This document shows positions 1-12,084 of a DNA stretch of 64,000 bases, piece by piece. This stretch comes from Cerioporus squamosus. Lineage: Eukaryota; Basidiomycota; Agaricomycetes; Polyporales; Polyporaceae. The stretch lies in assembly GCA_022592435.1 (NCBI GenBank), contig JABYQS010000096.1:92743-156742 (forward strand), written 5' to 3'. Positions within the stretch are counted from its first letter, which is position 1. Every line of letters begins with the position of its first letter. Below the pieces are notes generated by a model. The model worked only from the letters and a program-made list of their open reading frames with translations. It did not search any database and was not told where the DNA came from. Made by a program: the position numbers and the translations under genes.

Positions 1-1007
1 CCTGGATGGAGGGGCGGGTACAGGTTCGATCTTGCGTTGAAAGGCACACAGCCTGCAATCGCACTGGAAGTCGTAGTTTGCGCGGAGCGCCTCCTCTCGT
101 GTTTGGTATGGCAGAGCAGGGTCCAGGTACGGGATAGTGATCTAGAGGCACTATGAGAACGCCAAGAAGCTGACGCGAACAGATGTCGGGAAATCTGACC
201 TCTTCGCTTTCTGCGATCTCGTAGAGGGCTATGACCTTCATCATAACCGGCTCCGCCGCCCTAATGACGTACTTGCAAGCGGCGTTGGGCACGCAGGAGT
301 GATTGAAGAGGCGACTGGCAACGGGAAAGATCCCATGCCCGTACGAGTTGAGGTGCGAGTGAAGCACGAAGTTGTTGTTGCCGAAGCGGGCATAGAGCTC
401 TTCCGCTAATATCAACGTCTCCGCCGTCTGAACGCTTTTCGGCAGGCAGAGAGGTGGAACGAAGCCGTCTGCCCTTGGGGCCTTGAGCAGGTCCCAGAAC
501 ACAAAGAACGGGTCGTCCAGACCATGGTGTAATTTTCGGCCATCCCATGCAGCCGGTTCGGCAACGAGATGAGACAGAAGGAGCGCGTCCACCTGGTCGT
601 GAGCTGTCAACGCCTGGTACTCGCTCGATACGACGAACGCGTTGTATTGTTTGCATATCTTCTTGTGACGAGCCTTCCAATCCCTATTCTGACCTAACTT
701 CGACGTAAGGTGAGCAGATGGGTTGGCCGGAAATGATGTTCAACCTCGTACATGTGGTTTCGCAGTACCAAAACGAGGCACAGCCGGAGCATCGCCTGAG
801 AATCACAGACTCGGATTGCAGACGATGGCACCAATCGCAGCGTTTCCCCTTTTCACTGGGCAACAAGCAACTTGAGAGGGCAGGGACGTGAGCGATCGCG
901 GATCCGGAAGGTAAATCCTCTCGGGCTGCTGCACAATCGCGAGCGGCTGGATGCGGTGAGAGGCGAGCCTTCAACCCTCGGGGAGCCAGAGGAAGATCAG
1001 CGTTCAT
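1..1007 (-). CDS. MYND finger plus SET domain protein (SMYD-like), 3' part outside window
   Basis: Two exons are visible: 752-1007 and 1-693, joined across a 58-nt GT..AG intron. The first exon starts at the ATG whose A is at 1007 and runs into a MYND zinc finger (CDWCHR, then CSGC, then WYCETTC); the intron splits the last cysteine codon, and exon 2 restores the finger with QNRDWKARHKKIC. Further on, exon 2 has the SET-domain signature FNHSCVPN at about 240-330, and a post-SET cysteine cluster (FQCDCRLC) lies at the window edge. MYND inserted in SET is the layout of SMYD lysine methyltransferases, which methylate histones or cytosolic proteins using S-adenosylmethionine. The substrate cannot be told from sequence. 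The C-terminus lies beyond base 1, so overall length is unknown. Domain assignment is firm; the family name is inference. Confidence 0.85.
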
Positions 1008-1245
1008 CGTAGCAGGTGGGATCCTTGATCGCGACGTAGGTTGCAGTGTGGTGACGATGCGTGATGGTGGTGGTTACCGAACAAGGATCAAAGGCGCCCG
1101 TCTGGTCAGCGATGCGGCTTCTTTGAAGTCTATCCTGGCAAGCTGGTTTTATCGCTTGCAGATTGCTGTCATGACATGAACATGACCTTGGCCTAGTATT
1201 GATGCGGTGGAAACGGTACAGACAGAATTACAAAACTATTCAGCA

Positions 1246-3760
1246 CTACTCTACATCGATGTTGATGATTTTGATGTCCTCATACGGCTTATCCATCTTG
1301 TTCGTCTTCACGTTCTCGATGGCATGCACCACCTCCAGCCCCGACAAAACGCGCCCAAAGATTGTATGCTTTTTATCCAACCAAGGCGTCGCATTGGTCG
1401 TGATGAAAAACTGCGAGCCGTTCGTATTCGGACCCGCATTCGCCATGCTGACGGTGTACGGCCTGTCAAAAGTTTCATTAAGCACATCAGCAAGAAGCTC
1501 GGAGCCCACTGCAACGCAACGCACCTGTCATGTTTGAGGTCATCCGCAAATTCATCCTCAAATTCTCGGTCCCAGATTGATGTGCCCCCGGTACCATCGC
1601 CCAGCGGATCTCCGGTCTGGATCATGAACTTCGGGATGACACGGTGGAAGATGACTCCCTCGTAGTAGCCGCTACGTGCGTGACCCACAAAGTTCTCTAC
1701 CGCCTTCGGAGCATACTGGGGGAAGAGACGTAGATGCATATCTCCCAGTGTAGTGTGGATCGTCGCACTGTTCGCAACTGGTGACGGGCCGCCTTTAATC
1801 GCGGGTGCCGCAGCCGCGATAGTTTGCTCTTCTCGAGTCGGCCGTTCGTTGAAGATATCACGATCGCCAGACTTGTCGTCCCTGGAACTATTTTAGTTCC
1901 ATGATCAGGTGGAAGTGAGGCAAGTACCCACTCAGGCTCGGAACGGGTAAACATGTAGAAACGCTGGCGTTTGTATCCTGTACACGACAGAGTAGGGTCG
2001 CGTACAGCCTTCTCGGCCAGCAGAGGGTTCGATGACGCAGCTGCCGCCTGAAGAACACTCAGATGAGGAAAGCAGATGACAGGTCAACAACTGACTTACC
2101 GCCGTCGTGCGGCCTTTCTTTGCTGGTGCACCTTGGTACAGAGTCAGATGCATGAACCGAACAGTTTCGTCTTTCCCAAGGAGCCGAACGACTCTGTTTG
2201 TGACCGTGTTGACCACTGGCCCATACAATCAGCACGGTGAGGTCGATGGGACTATCTCATACTCACCCTTGATACCGAGCAAAGTGGGATAGATGACGAA
2301 GGAGCCGCTCTCGTCCCAAACAGCATTGATCCACATGCCAGGTATCCGATCGTCCGCGCCGGGCAGCTCCAGCTCCCGTTCGACTGCAAGCCTGCGCCCG
2401 AACTCCATGTCTTCGACCTTGTATATCGCGGTCCCTGCCTGCTGCATGTCCTGTATCGCGGCCAGCGACTCGTCGTACTTGCGAGTCATCTTTCCTGACA
2501 GGAAGGAGAACACGCGGATCTGGCGGTCGGGAAGCGAGAACGTCACGAAATGCGACTCATCCGGGGAGAGTGTAATGCAAGTCGGGACGGACTTCGACTG
2601 CCAAGGAGGTGAGCGGATCGTCGAATGCGCAAGCGAGAAAATGCAAACGAACCTTCTTGAACTCGTAGAGGTCTGTCTCGCTCTTGTAATGCCAGAGACC
2701 GTGAGCATTCTTCGGAAGCTCGAACGGTTCCGAAGGCTGCCAGTACTCCACGAAGCCACCTTCATCCGCAGACACTACACAGTCGTACTTGTCGCTGTAC
2801 TGCAAGATCGGTTAGGGAACACGCTACCACAGCGACCAGAAAACCCACAGTCATGACGTGCACTGGGAAGCGATGTAGCTTGTCGAGAGTCTCGAGGGGC
2901 TTATCACCTCCTCGGCCATCGTACAGGCGGATCACACCTGTACCGCGTTCTGAACTGGGAGATAGGTTGGCAGGCGGAGGGACTGTGAAAAGAAGGATAC
3001 GTACATGGCCAGCAGGCCCATAGCTTGTCCTCGTTTATGTACCCAGCAGCATGCGTTCGGTGTGTAACCCAACTTGAGCATATTGATCATGTCTGGCAGC
3101 GCAGAATGAGCACGATGCCCAACGACTAAGGGAGATGGCACGCACCGAAGTTCACAACATCGAACACCTTCGCGCTCCCGTCCTCCGCTACACTCGCGAA
3201 CAGCTGACCATCGGCACTCGCGGACACGCCAACAATCGGAGCCAAGTGTGCGCGATAGAGCTTCACGAACTCGATCCCTTGTTCTTGCTTCTTCCACAGT
3301 TTGACGTGTCCGTCGACGGAGGTAGTGAGCAAGAAGTCCGTTCTGCAGGGTGTAGTGAGGTCTGCGCATGCGCTTCCCGCGCAACACAAAAGACTGCATA
3401 CCTCGTGAATACGTTGAAGTTGATCACATCCCTGTGCATGAAACTCTTATAGTATCGGTCCGCGCTTGGGAGGTGCTCGAGGTAGAGCTTCTCATGTGGC
3501 AGGACTACGCGACTCCTGTTCAGTCTCTGGGAGGCATAGAACGCCAATATAGTGTACGCACCTTTACGCTTCTTCTTCACAAGGCGACCCTCCTGGCCCG
3601 CAGGCATTGGCATAGGCCCTACGTCGTCCTCGTCATCGTCCTCCGCGTCCATGGCATTGGGGTCGAGACGCTCAGCATCCTCCGCCTGGCCATTCTCGGT
3701 CTCTTGCCCGTTCCTAGACCGCTTCCCAAGGACAGACCCGTCGCGCTCAGTGTCAGACAT
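1246..3760 (-). CDS. WD40-repeat peptidyl-prolyl isomerase (PPWD1 / Cyp15 type)
   Basis: The protein starts at the ATG at 3760 with an acidic leader ([16 protein letters not shown]), passes through WD40 repeats coded in several exons between about 3540 and 1900, and ends with a cyclophilin domain (1246-1740). The cyclophilin active site is complete by comparison with cyclophilin [16 protein letters not shown] carries the catalytic Arg, Phe and Gln; [14 protein letters not shown] and [12 protein letters not shown] carry the Asn, Gln, Phe, Trp and His. Fusion of N-terminal WD40 repeats to a C-terminal cyclophilin is specific to PPWD1, a spliceosome-associated prolyl isomerase acting in the nucleus. 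Introns near 1524, 1954, 2228, 2805, 2932 and 3540 were inferred from frame changes. The stop is TAG at 1246. A noncoding gap of 450 bp separates its start from the end of UFD2, transcribed in the same direction. Confidence 0.92.
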
Positions 3761-4209
3761 ATCAAGAGCGAAATCGACCGAGAGTAGGAAGAGGACACCG
3801 CCAGCTGAGGTTGAACAAGTCGACTGTGTTCAAGAGAGTCGCGCACAACACTTACGCGCTGGTCGTGGTGGCGGACCGCGCGAACTTGTTCAGGGTCACG
3901 ACGCCGCTGGTACCGTGGCCTCACGGCCCTCACCAACATCCTGCACGGTTAAGCTTCACTCAATTCATAGTATTCAGTCCCCATGCCACTAGTTGAAAAA
4001 TATTCGGCCGAATTATAACCATGCAATTCACAAGGTGCCATATTGCGCGAGCAGTACTCCAACTTGACCAGTCGAAGTACCCTCCACGAGTGCCACAATG
4101 GTCAAGTAATCATGGAAATAGGTCAGGGTGACTAACTCGCCAAAGGGCAACTTGGTGACATTAAACATTCAAGATTGGATTGAGATACACAATATGCTAC
4201 AAGACAAAT
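3761..4209. other. Intergenic stretch between PPWD1 start and UFD2 stop
   Basis: About 450 bp with no convincing coding region. It must hold the UFD2 3' end and the PPWD1 promoter. Short open frames here have no recognisable motif. The part around 3960-4210 is more AT-rich than the flanking genes. Confidence 0.5.
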
Positions 4210-7200
4210 CTACTCTGTTGATACATCCATGTGAACCACGTCTTCCGAGGGCTTGTCCAACGCAGTGTTCTGGTTCTTCCTCTCCGCGAGGAACGCATCT
4301 ATGCGCTGCTTGAGCTCAACATCTGAGCGCCAGCCTGATGTCAGTACAGTGCGCGTGGAAGGGAAAATGAAGACCACCACGTACTGGGAATAACCTCCTC
4401 GAGTGTCAATGGGACACGGTTGAAAGGGTCCTTGGTGTCCGACAGCAAGTGCGACTTGATCGTGGACCTATCGACAACAACCCTCGACGACGGTAGGGTA
4501 ACAGGGTCACGCATGAGCGTGTACATGACAGGATCTGTAAGGAAGAGAAGGTCAGCCAACAGCCAATGCACGCCACGAAGTGACATACCCAGGAACTCCT
4601 CGGGAATCTCTCCCAGGTCGTCTTCCGCCTCCAGAGTCGCTTTCGTTTCCTCAACCTTCACTACGAACAGTCGCAGCTTCTCAATCTCATCAGGGGACTT
4701 GAGCGAGAACCTCCTCAAGATTTCCGCTGCCTGCTCGAACAGCTCTTTCCGGTAACTCCGGCCATCCGCCGCGACAGCACGCGCGAACTCGCCCTGGTCG
4801 CTCAGGTTGATATAGACCTGAATCAGGTCGCTGAGGAGCGCCTTGGGATCGAACTTGAACTTCTCCGGGTTCTGCACTTTCAGGTTGCGGCAACGAGGAC
4901 CAGCGAGCGCCTCGAGGTTGTAGTCCAGCATGGCAGCGAGCTTGTCGACGATCTCGGGAACCATGAAGGGGGCCTTCGTCTCGCCCGTGAAGATCTTCAG
5001 CAGGTCAACCGTCGAGTTTCCGAGCTGTACATATCCGCTGGCTTGCCGTTCGAGGCTCCGCAAATGGCCCTCTCGCTCGCGGCGGTATTGGGCGGGCTTT
5101 GCCTCCCATGCCGCCCGATCCCGCATCTCTGTCTGGATCTCGTGGATCTTTGCCAGGTCGGAGAGCGACTCATCCAAGAGGTAGGTGACATCGTTGATCA
5201 TGAGGTTGACGAAGCGGATAAATTTCTCAGAGTTGTTACTACCAGGAGAGGGTTACTGTTGGTCCCAAGGAGTTGTGGGTTATGCGTACTCACGTCGATT
5301 GGTCCTTCAGCGCATCGCGGTGTGCTTGATTGTTCCAAATCTGCTTGAAGATGTACGCGATATTTCGCCGAGAGTCTGGAGAGCGAAGTTGAGATCCTGG
5401 AGGTCGCATCACATTCCAGAGAACATACTGAATTTGTCGTAGAACTGGGAACTTGCACCGGTCTGTTCAACCTCTACATGCAGACATTAGCAATGATCGG
5501 GGAGGTAGAAGCATCCGAGTACCAATGTAGAAACTCATCAATGCGGGCATCAAGTGCTTGAGCGCGACCGGGTGTGTGTTCAGCAGCGTCGTGAGGACGT
5601 TACGGTGTTCGCCCCAGTTCCAAGTACCGTAGAAGAGGACCTCAACAATCTTGGCCTTGAGGAAGGGGTTCTTGATGTACCATGTTGATGTGAGGAACGT
5701 TAGACACCAAATGAGCATTTCGTTCTTGCCAGAGAGCTCCAGGCTCTTTGGACTCTGACTGCAATGACAAGACAGACAAGGTGAGCGAAATCCTGGCCCT
5801 CCAATGAAGCGACCGTACCGGATGACGAAGAGATAATACTCTATCACGTCCTCGAGGAGGTATTCTGGTAGGACACGGAAAGACGTAGGGACCTCCTTGG
5901 GCAGAGGAAGTCTATGCATCCGATTACTCCCTCAGTACACAGCCAAGGCGAATAAAACAGATGACGCACTCGATCGTTGGGTTTGGGTGCTTCTTGCGGG
6001 GATCGACAAAGCGGATGAGCCATGTCGACACAAGATTGGCGAAGCTGATAGACCTGAAGACGAGCTCTGGATCGGCGAGCTGCGTGTCGTAGGCCAGTTG
6101 GGCAGCGTATATCTTATCTTGCTCGGCCTGCAGCGGTGTCAGCGTTGACCAGCTGATAAAATTCGCGAATTGTACCTTGCCAGCATTGATCGCCGCTTCC
6201 GTGCGGGCCTGGAAAGGTGTCTAGCCAAGAGAGTCAGAATACGAGTTAACCGGCACGCGTTGGGATACTTACTCCTCTCCACGACTGGTCACTCTGGAGC
6301 ACCTCCAGGTGACGACGGATATCATCGTACTGCCTTCCGAGTTCCTCCAGATTGTTCACGATCTTCTGCTGTCCGAGGTGGTTCGCGGCGAGCGTAAGGT
6401 AGAAGATCTCCGATATGAAGTTCGGCGGCGCTATGGCGATGTCAGTACGGCGCACACCATCTGGCCATGAGTGAGCTTACCAGTCGTGGCCTCATTCTCC
6501 TTCCGCCATGCCTCGGCCTCGTCATTCGTCGCGTTAACGCGCGTCTCGTCACTGATGTCGATACGAGACGAGTGTGCATAGTATGCCGGGTCGATCCTGT
6601 CCATCTGCAATCACACGACGGTAAGCAGCCGCCAACGACACGTCCACACGCGGATCTACCTTGCTATACTGCGCATCCATGAACGGTTCACAGAACTGCA
6701 GCAGGAGAATCTGCAAGTTCATGATGAAGCAGTCGGAGGAGACCGTCAACATATCGACCTGGCATTGAATTAGCATGCGGATCGCTCGGGGCAACAGCAA
6801 ACATAACACACCTGCATGCCAGCACGCCTTCGGTTGAGTTTGATAGCATGGGCGAAATACTGCAGAACAGCCTCCTTAGCGTCCGCAGAGGCACGGACGA
6901 GCGCATTGAAGACTTGGAACAGAGACGACTAGAACAACATGAGCTTATACACCAACGCGAGCAGCCAAGCCCGTTTACCTGAAGCGTCTTGAGCGTGCCA
7001 CGCAGACTGGCCATTGCTGAGGTAATCTCTCCTTGTGGACGCGTCTCATGGTTAGTGAAGTAGGTCGTAGAGATCGATGGCTATGAGGACGGATCAGTAC
7101 GTTTACTCAGCTATTGTAAGGAAATGCGCCGAATTACCCATTCTCTGTGAAACACTCCTAGCCTCAGGAGGGGTCCCATTAAACTCTTCGACTCAAACTC

Positions 7201-8519
7201 GGGCGCAGGTACTTCAGGATTCCACTCAGGCAACCTTGTGATCATCGCAGCGACCGGTTTGACGCTAACGAGTGCCTCAAGACCGCTGATGACGCCGCGC
7301 CATCCGTCCCCGCTCGCAAAGCCGACTGCGAGGGACTCGTGCCAACACAGCTTCACGACAACAGGTCCCAAGACGCTGTCGATTTCGTTGTCCGGCTCGA
7401 AGCGTCTGACGAGATCCTGCAGGAAAAGCTCAATTTCCGACGCATCGAGCAGACTTGTTGAAGATGTCGACAGGTAAGGTCCAGAGAGTGCAGAGAGGGA
7501 CATGAAAGAGGGTATGAGCTCCTGCGAGCCAAACTCCTTGCCCGGGATGTTCGGTTGGGGGAACATCTCGGGCTCTTGGAGTGTCAAACCGGTGTAACTG
7601 ATGATCAGGTCGCGTAGCTTGTCCAGTATCTCGGTGGCTTGCTGCTGTTGTAATGGCACAACATTCTGGTGGCAAAGGGCTCAGCATAGATACTTCGTAA
7701 AGCGGATAAGCATGCCTACCTTTTTCAGTAGAGCAGACCTAGTAGCGTTCAGCCGTTTCCAGCAGCCAATCAAGTACTCCAGCACCGTCAATTGCGCCGG
7801 CAGTGAAGCAAGCACAGGAAGAAACTCCAGGTCGTCCCTGCAAATTCCCTTGAGTAAGCGAAGCGGAGAGGCCATCAGGCTACGTACGACATGCCCTGCG
7901 GGTCGAGTTCCAGTCGGGCAATTAAAGTACGATCCATCACGTCCGCATTCAGCTGCAGCGAAAGACCTGCGATGATGGGTTGTAGAAGTGTTTTGTGTGA
8001 CTTAGCGCCATAGGACATACCTTCGCCTTGCATTTCTCCTCCGCCAAGTTCTTCAGCCACACTACCTCGTACGCGGTCTTCTCTGCGACTTCTCGCTACC
8101 AAATGCCATCGGACGCGATTCCATTGCACACAGAGCTACGAGCGTACCTTCAAGGTCACATTGAATACGGCAGAGATGGTCTCATCCTCCCAGGTCGGGA
8201 GATCGAGCTGCACAGGTGCAGCTGCTGCCGGTGCTTTCTTCTTCAGAGGCACAGGCGAAGGTGCCGCTACCAGAGGCTCGGCAGGCCGTTTCTGGACAAT
8301 GGGTGGTGAACTCGGTTTCTTCGGAGTAGGCGTAGGTACAGGAGGAGGAGCAGGGGTACTGGAGGTAGATGCTGCAGGACTAGGACTCGAGGATGCGGCT
8401 CCTTGCAGTTTCGCCAAACGCTTGAGACGGATCTGCGTTCTCCCCGTAAGCAACGCATCTCACGACACTCCACTGAGCACGCTCACCCTCTCCGCGTCGT
8501 CCTGGGGGTTCGTGGCCAT
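4210..8519 (-). CDS. UFD2: Ubiquitin conjugation factor E4 (U-box ligase UFD2)
   Basis: A multi-exon gene with ATG at 8519 and TAG at 4210. The first exon is short ([10 protein letters not shown]) and is followed by a GTGAGC..CAG intron leading into [10 protein letters not shown], the typical start of fungal UFD2. A Pro/Ser/Ala-rich linker follows, then the long helical Ufd2 core spread over about twelve exons. The C-terminal U-box (4390-4530) is visible as [19 protein letters not shown], then DRSTIKSHL, and DPFNR further on. The protein ends about 35 residues after the U-box. UFD2 extends ubiquitin chains on substrates already marked by an E3, works with Cdc48/p97, and feeds the proteasome. 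A 164-bp divergent promoter is shared with the bL35m gene. Exon borders inside the core were inferred from frame changes and not checked one by one. Confidence 0.93.
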
Positions 8520-8683
8520 GGTGGAGATGGAAGTGGTGGTACAAGGACAAGGATGTGTAGGGATCGGGCAGAGAGTGTGTAGCCGAGTGGTTCAGCGAGC
8601 GCCGGCGACTTTACGTGTTTGCTTGCTGCCACTTGGCCACCACCACTTACCCGTCCACCTCATTTCTCGTCCTCGGCGTCGCC

Positions 8684-9013
8684 ATGCTGTCTCTCCTCCC
8701 ACGTGTCCTGGGGACAGCACGTCTTTTCTCGACCTCGGCGGCCGCGCAATACCCGAAGCTGAAGTCACATTCCGGAGCGAAGAAGCGGTGGAGGTCAATA
8801 GCGTCAGGCATCTTCAAGCGGGTACGTCCCATCTCAGGGTGCTTGTACACACGTGTGTTCACAGAGGATACGGTTGGAAAGGCGAAGGCAGGGCATAAGC
8901 ACTTGAATGTGAACAAGAGCCCTGCAAGGAAAAACGCATTGGGACAGACGGCGTATTCGCATGGATCGCAGACAGCAACGTTGAAGAAGTTGCTCCCCTA
9001 CGGCTCACCCTAG
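8684..9013 (+). CDS. Mitochondrial 50S ribosomal protein bL35m
   Basis: A small basic protein with ATG at 8684 and TAG at 9011-9013. Residues 1-22 (MLSLLPRVLGTARLFSTSAA) form an Arg/Ser/Ala-rich mitochondrial presequence. The body carries the bacterial L35 pattern: KLKSHSGAKKRW near the front, then a Lys/His stretch AGHKHLNVNKSPARKN. A 45-nt segment at 8821-8865 has GT..AG ends and its removal keeps the frame, joining FKR directly to DTVGKAKAG; this matches the spacing of L35 better than the unspliced reading, which is also open. The protein belongs to the large subunit of the mitochondrial ribosome. It is transcribed divergently from UFD2 and convergently with the phosphatase gene downstream. 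Confidence 0.85.
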   Translation: MLSLLPRVLGTARLFSTSAAAQYPKLKSHSGAKKRWRSIASGIFKRVRPISGCLYTRVFTEDTVGKAKAGHKHLNVNKSPARKNALGQTAYSHGSQTATLKKLLPYGSP

Positions 9014-9167
9014 ATCGTTTAAGCATCATGCTAGGCATTATGCGCATTTAGAAGGGTTTTGGTGAGTACATCAGATTTGAGTGTCCCCTCTCGAGCTGAC
9101 ACGATCCCAGTCCACATTACTTGTACCATATCACCACGACCTATGGTCTAATGCACACTGGACACGT

Positions 9168-10385
9168 CTAGTGAATGTCTACGTCCGCTTCGTCTAGAGC
9201 GTTGCTCTCGCTTCGACCCTCCTCAAGCTCAGTCGCAGCAGCTTCACCCTTGAGCTTGCCGCCGCCGAAGAAGGCGCGGATATCTTGTTGCTTGGGGTCG
9301 TGCGCTGCGCTGCCGATGCCCTTCTGGCGTTTCTGGAGCTCATTTCAACGACCAAGCCGCGATCCATAGCATCTCGACACCTACCACTTCGTCCAGGTGC
9401 TCGTGCCGGTTGACGTCCGTCACCTGAATGCGCAACTTCGGTGGGTTGCTGTCGGGGAAGTCCAGCGGCACTCCCTCCTGGGCGCCCTAGTTGACGAATG
9501 AGCCTGGAGGAGATAGGGATAAGACTGTGAGTTACCTCAACCTGAATGGTCGCCCTCGACCACGCCGTATTATGCAGTCCCCGGTACTTGTCCCCTGGAT
9601 GAACCCCGCGTTCGTCTTTGGCAAGCAAGGCGGGGATGAGTTCACTGATGCACAACCCATGGCTTGCAAGAGCGATGTGCACTCCCGTCTTCCCTTCCCG
9701 CGCCGCCTTCCACACATGCGGCATGACGAGCTGGTCGATGGCCTGCGTTGCGCGAGCGTAGAGGTCGTCCAAGCTTTCACCGTCCGGGAACTTCTGGTGT
9801 CGCTCGTGCAAGACAGGCCAAATGCCCTTCGCGAAGTGCTCCTCTATGGTCATTCCAGGAGTCTGTTCCCAGGCCCACGGCTGACCCTCCGCTACGCCGA
9901 AGTGCTGCTCGCGCAAGAGGGGCGACTCTTGGAAATACGGCTTGGGGTCGGGTTGCGCATCGCGCACGGCTTGGCCGGTCCAGAGGGCCCTCTTGAGAGT
10001 CGACGCATATATGGCCTCAAACCGCGTGGTGGATAGGGACTTCGCGAGAGCTTGCGCTTGCTACAGAATCGGCATTGTCCAACATGGGAGGAGTCATCGT
10101 TGGTCGGAACACTCACATTCATTCCTGCCTTCCTTGTAAGTCATAACAAAGTCTGAAATTTGGGAAGCTCACCATGGTTGGATAGTGGCGCATCCTTCCA
10201 ACCAGCCCATGCCGACCGCTGTACAACGTGCACTCAGGTCTGGAGATCTCTGCGCTCGTTGCACCGAACCTACCAGGTTGTCCGTAGATTCACCATGCCT
10301 GATCTGCACAAGTTGAGATGGGTTTTCTGTCAAATTAAATGGTCCAACTACTCACGAAGGTAACGATGACTGTTGGTGTCGACAT
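9168..10385 (-). CDS. Histidine phosphatase (phosphoglycerate-mutase-like family)
   Basis: ATG at 10385 gives MSTPTVIVTF; after an intron starting GTGAGT the frame continues IRHGESTDNL, the RHG phosphate-binding motif with the catalytic His. Later exons give WAGWKDAPLS, LREQHFGVAEGQPW (conserved acidic region) and ALASHGLC, which holds the second active-site His. The last coding exon ends AFFGGGKLKG and a short acidic tail; TAG at 9168. The intron near 9484-9532 must use the acceptor in CAACTAG, because the CCTCCAG acceptor 17 nt upstream shifts the frame. This superfamily removes phosphate from small molecules or proteins; the substrate of this fungal branch is not evident. Its start faces the AN1 gene across 316 bp. 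Confidence 0.87.
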
Positions 10386-10701
10386 GGTTGTGTCCAAGAT
10401 GCGCTGCACGACCTGTCCACGTTCCGCATCATCTCAGAGTCAACTACCCACTGCCCAGCAGCCGTAGACGCCCACTATATGCGCTCCCCGGAAAGGCAAT
10501 CAACGCCGAGGGTGTGGATGACTAAGCACGGCCGAGTGCCTGCGCGAACGTTCCCGCGCTTGGCTTGATTGTGACACTGACAGCAGCTCTCCTCAGCTTG
10601 CGTGTCGTCCTCCACGACGGTGGACGCGCGTCCCCGTCGCTTCATACATAAGCTTGGCTAGCACTATCATCGACCGCATACACCCACCCCATACCACCAC
10701 T
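10386..10701. promoter_or_regulatory. Divergent intergenic region between phosphatase and AN1 genes
   Basis: A 316-bp noncoding region separating two start codons that point away from each other, so it must contain both promoters. I see no clear TATA box or repeated motif in it. Confidence 0.4.
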
Positions 10702-11900
10702 ATGTCCGGCTCCTCGACACCGACGCCTGAGCGCGATACCCAGCTTCTCGAGGTCGGGCAGCAATGCTCTTCCCCATCCTGTCTTCTGGTAGACTTCCTA
10801 CCTTTCAAGTGTCAGCACTGCGGGGAGCCCTTCTGTGGGGACCACTATCTGCCAACCGCCCATTCATGCGCGAAATACGATGCTGCGAAGCATGACCGCG
10901 TCGCCCCATCTTGTGAGTACACTTCCGACATATGTGATTGGCCACATTCTCACCTGGAGTTAGGTCCTCTGTGTAACGTTCCGGTGGCCATTCCACCTGG
11001 CCAAGACCCGAACATCCGTATGGAGCGTCACATCAACACGGAGTGCTCTGTCATGACGGGGAGGAAAGCGAAGTCCGGTACGCCGACTTGCGCACGGCCG
11101 AAGTGTGGAAAGGTCTGTTCTCCCCTATACGCTGCGAGGTGAGTACTCGCGTGTTCGTCCCAGTCATAGTCGTAAGACTCACCCATTCCGTCTAGTCCTG
11201 CAAGCAACAGTTCTGTCCCCAACACCGCTTCCCCAGGGACCACACATGCAGCACGACGAACCGCACGTCCTCGAAGCAGTCATCACCTGCGGCCACCTGG
11301 GCGAACGTGTCGAACCAGACAAGTGCTGCTTCAGCCGCAGCCGTAGCTGCACTCAAGCGTGCCGCCGCAACACCGTCGTCCGGCGGGCGTCCACCTGCAA
11401 CCAGCAACGCACAGCCTGCAGCACCCGCGAAGCCTGCGGCATCTTCGTCTCGGTCCAATCCTTTCTCATCTACAGACCGGTGAGCAGCCTTCAGTTCGTT
11501 CCCTACCAGTGGATCACTCATAGAGCAACAGTCACACGATCCTCATCACCACCCCTTCTCTCACGTCTACGTCTACATCGACCGCCACCAACGAATCTAA
11601 CGATGACAACGACCCCCCTGCACGGTGTTCACCGAAACATACATCCCCGACTAATATCGCTACTTCATCGTTTGTTCCGCCGCCGCTCTTCGGCATGGCG
11701 TAATCCCGGCATCTACCATTGTATCGCTATTGACGACCACTGTATCATATCGGCATCTAAGACGCGCGAAGGCGGAGAGGGAGAGCAGGAAGAGGGCTAT
11801 TCAGGAGCGCGCGAGGAAAGGGTTGCCCATCTCAGAGGAGGACAGGGTGTTCTTGGCGCAGATGGAGGCGAGTGGGAAGGATGATTGCATTGTCATGTAG
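10702..11900 (+). CDS. AN1-type zinc-finger protein (ZFAND2/Cuz1-like), apparent frameshift in second finger
   Basis: ATG at 10702. The first AN1 finger is seen as CSSPSCLL, FKCQHCGEPFCGDHY and HSC. After an intron at about 10914-10963 the text continues CNVPVAIPPGQDPN and the start of a second AN1 finger, CARPKCGKV. The rest of that finger (LFSPIRCE, then after an intron SCKQQFCPQHRFPRDHTC) is in a different frame: one base appears to be missing near 11113. The C-terminus is an Ala/Ser/Pro-rich linker followed by RARKGLPISEEDRVFLAQM and a stop at 11898-11900. Tandem AN1 fingers with this tail are known from proteins that link the proteasome and Cdc48/p97 under stress. Exons between 11510 and 11750 are uncertain. 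If the frameshift is real, the product would lose its second finger. Confidence 0.78.
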
Positions 11901-12084
11901 GATGCTATATACTACGATATCATTGCTTGGTTACACATCGTGAGGTACGGCTCCAGTGGTCCAAGCTGAGTACTAGTACAGGTCTTCGTCACAAAAGACC
12001 AGTAGATGGCCGACTGGTTGGTCACTGACGAGAGCGAGGCGAGATCACTTGGTGGTGACAATCTCTCTCCAGTACTGCAAAATA

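Noticed and set aside
9484..9500. In-frame TAG in the histidine phosphatase gene
   Set aside because: The TAG is the end of an intron (CAACTAG acceptor); with that acceptor the frame is open.
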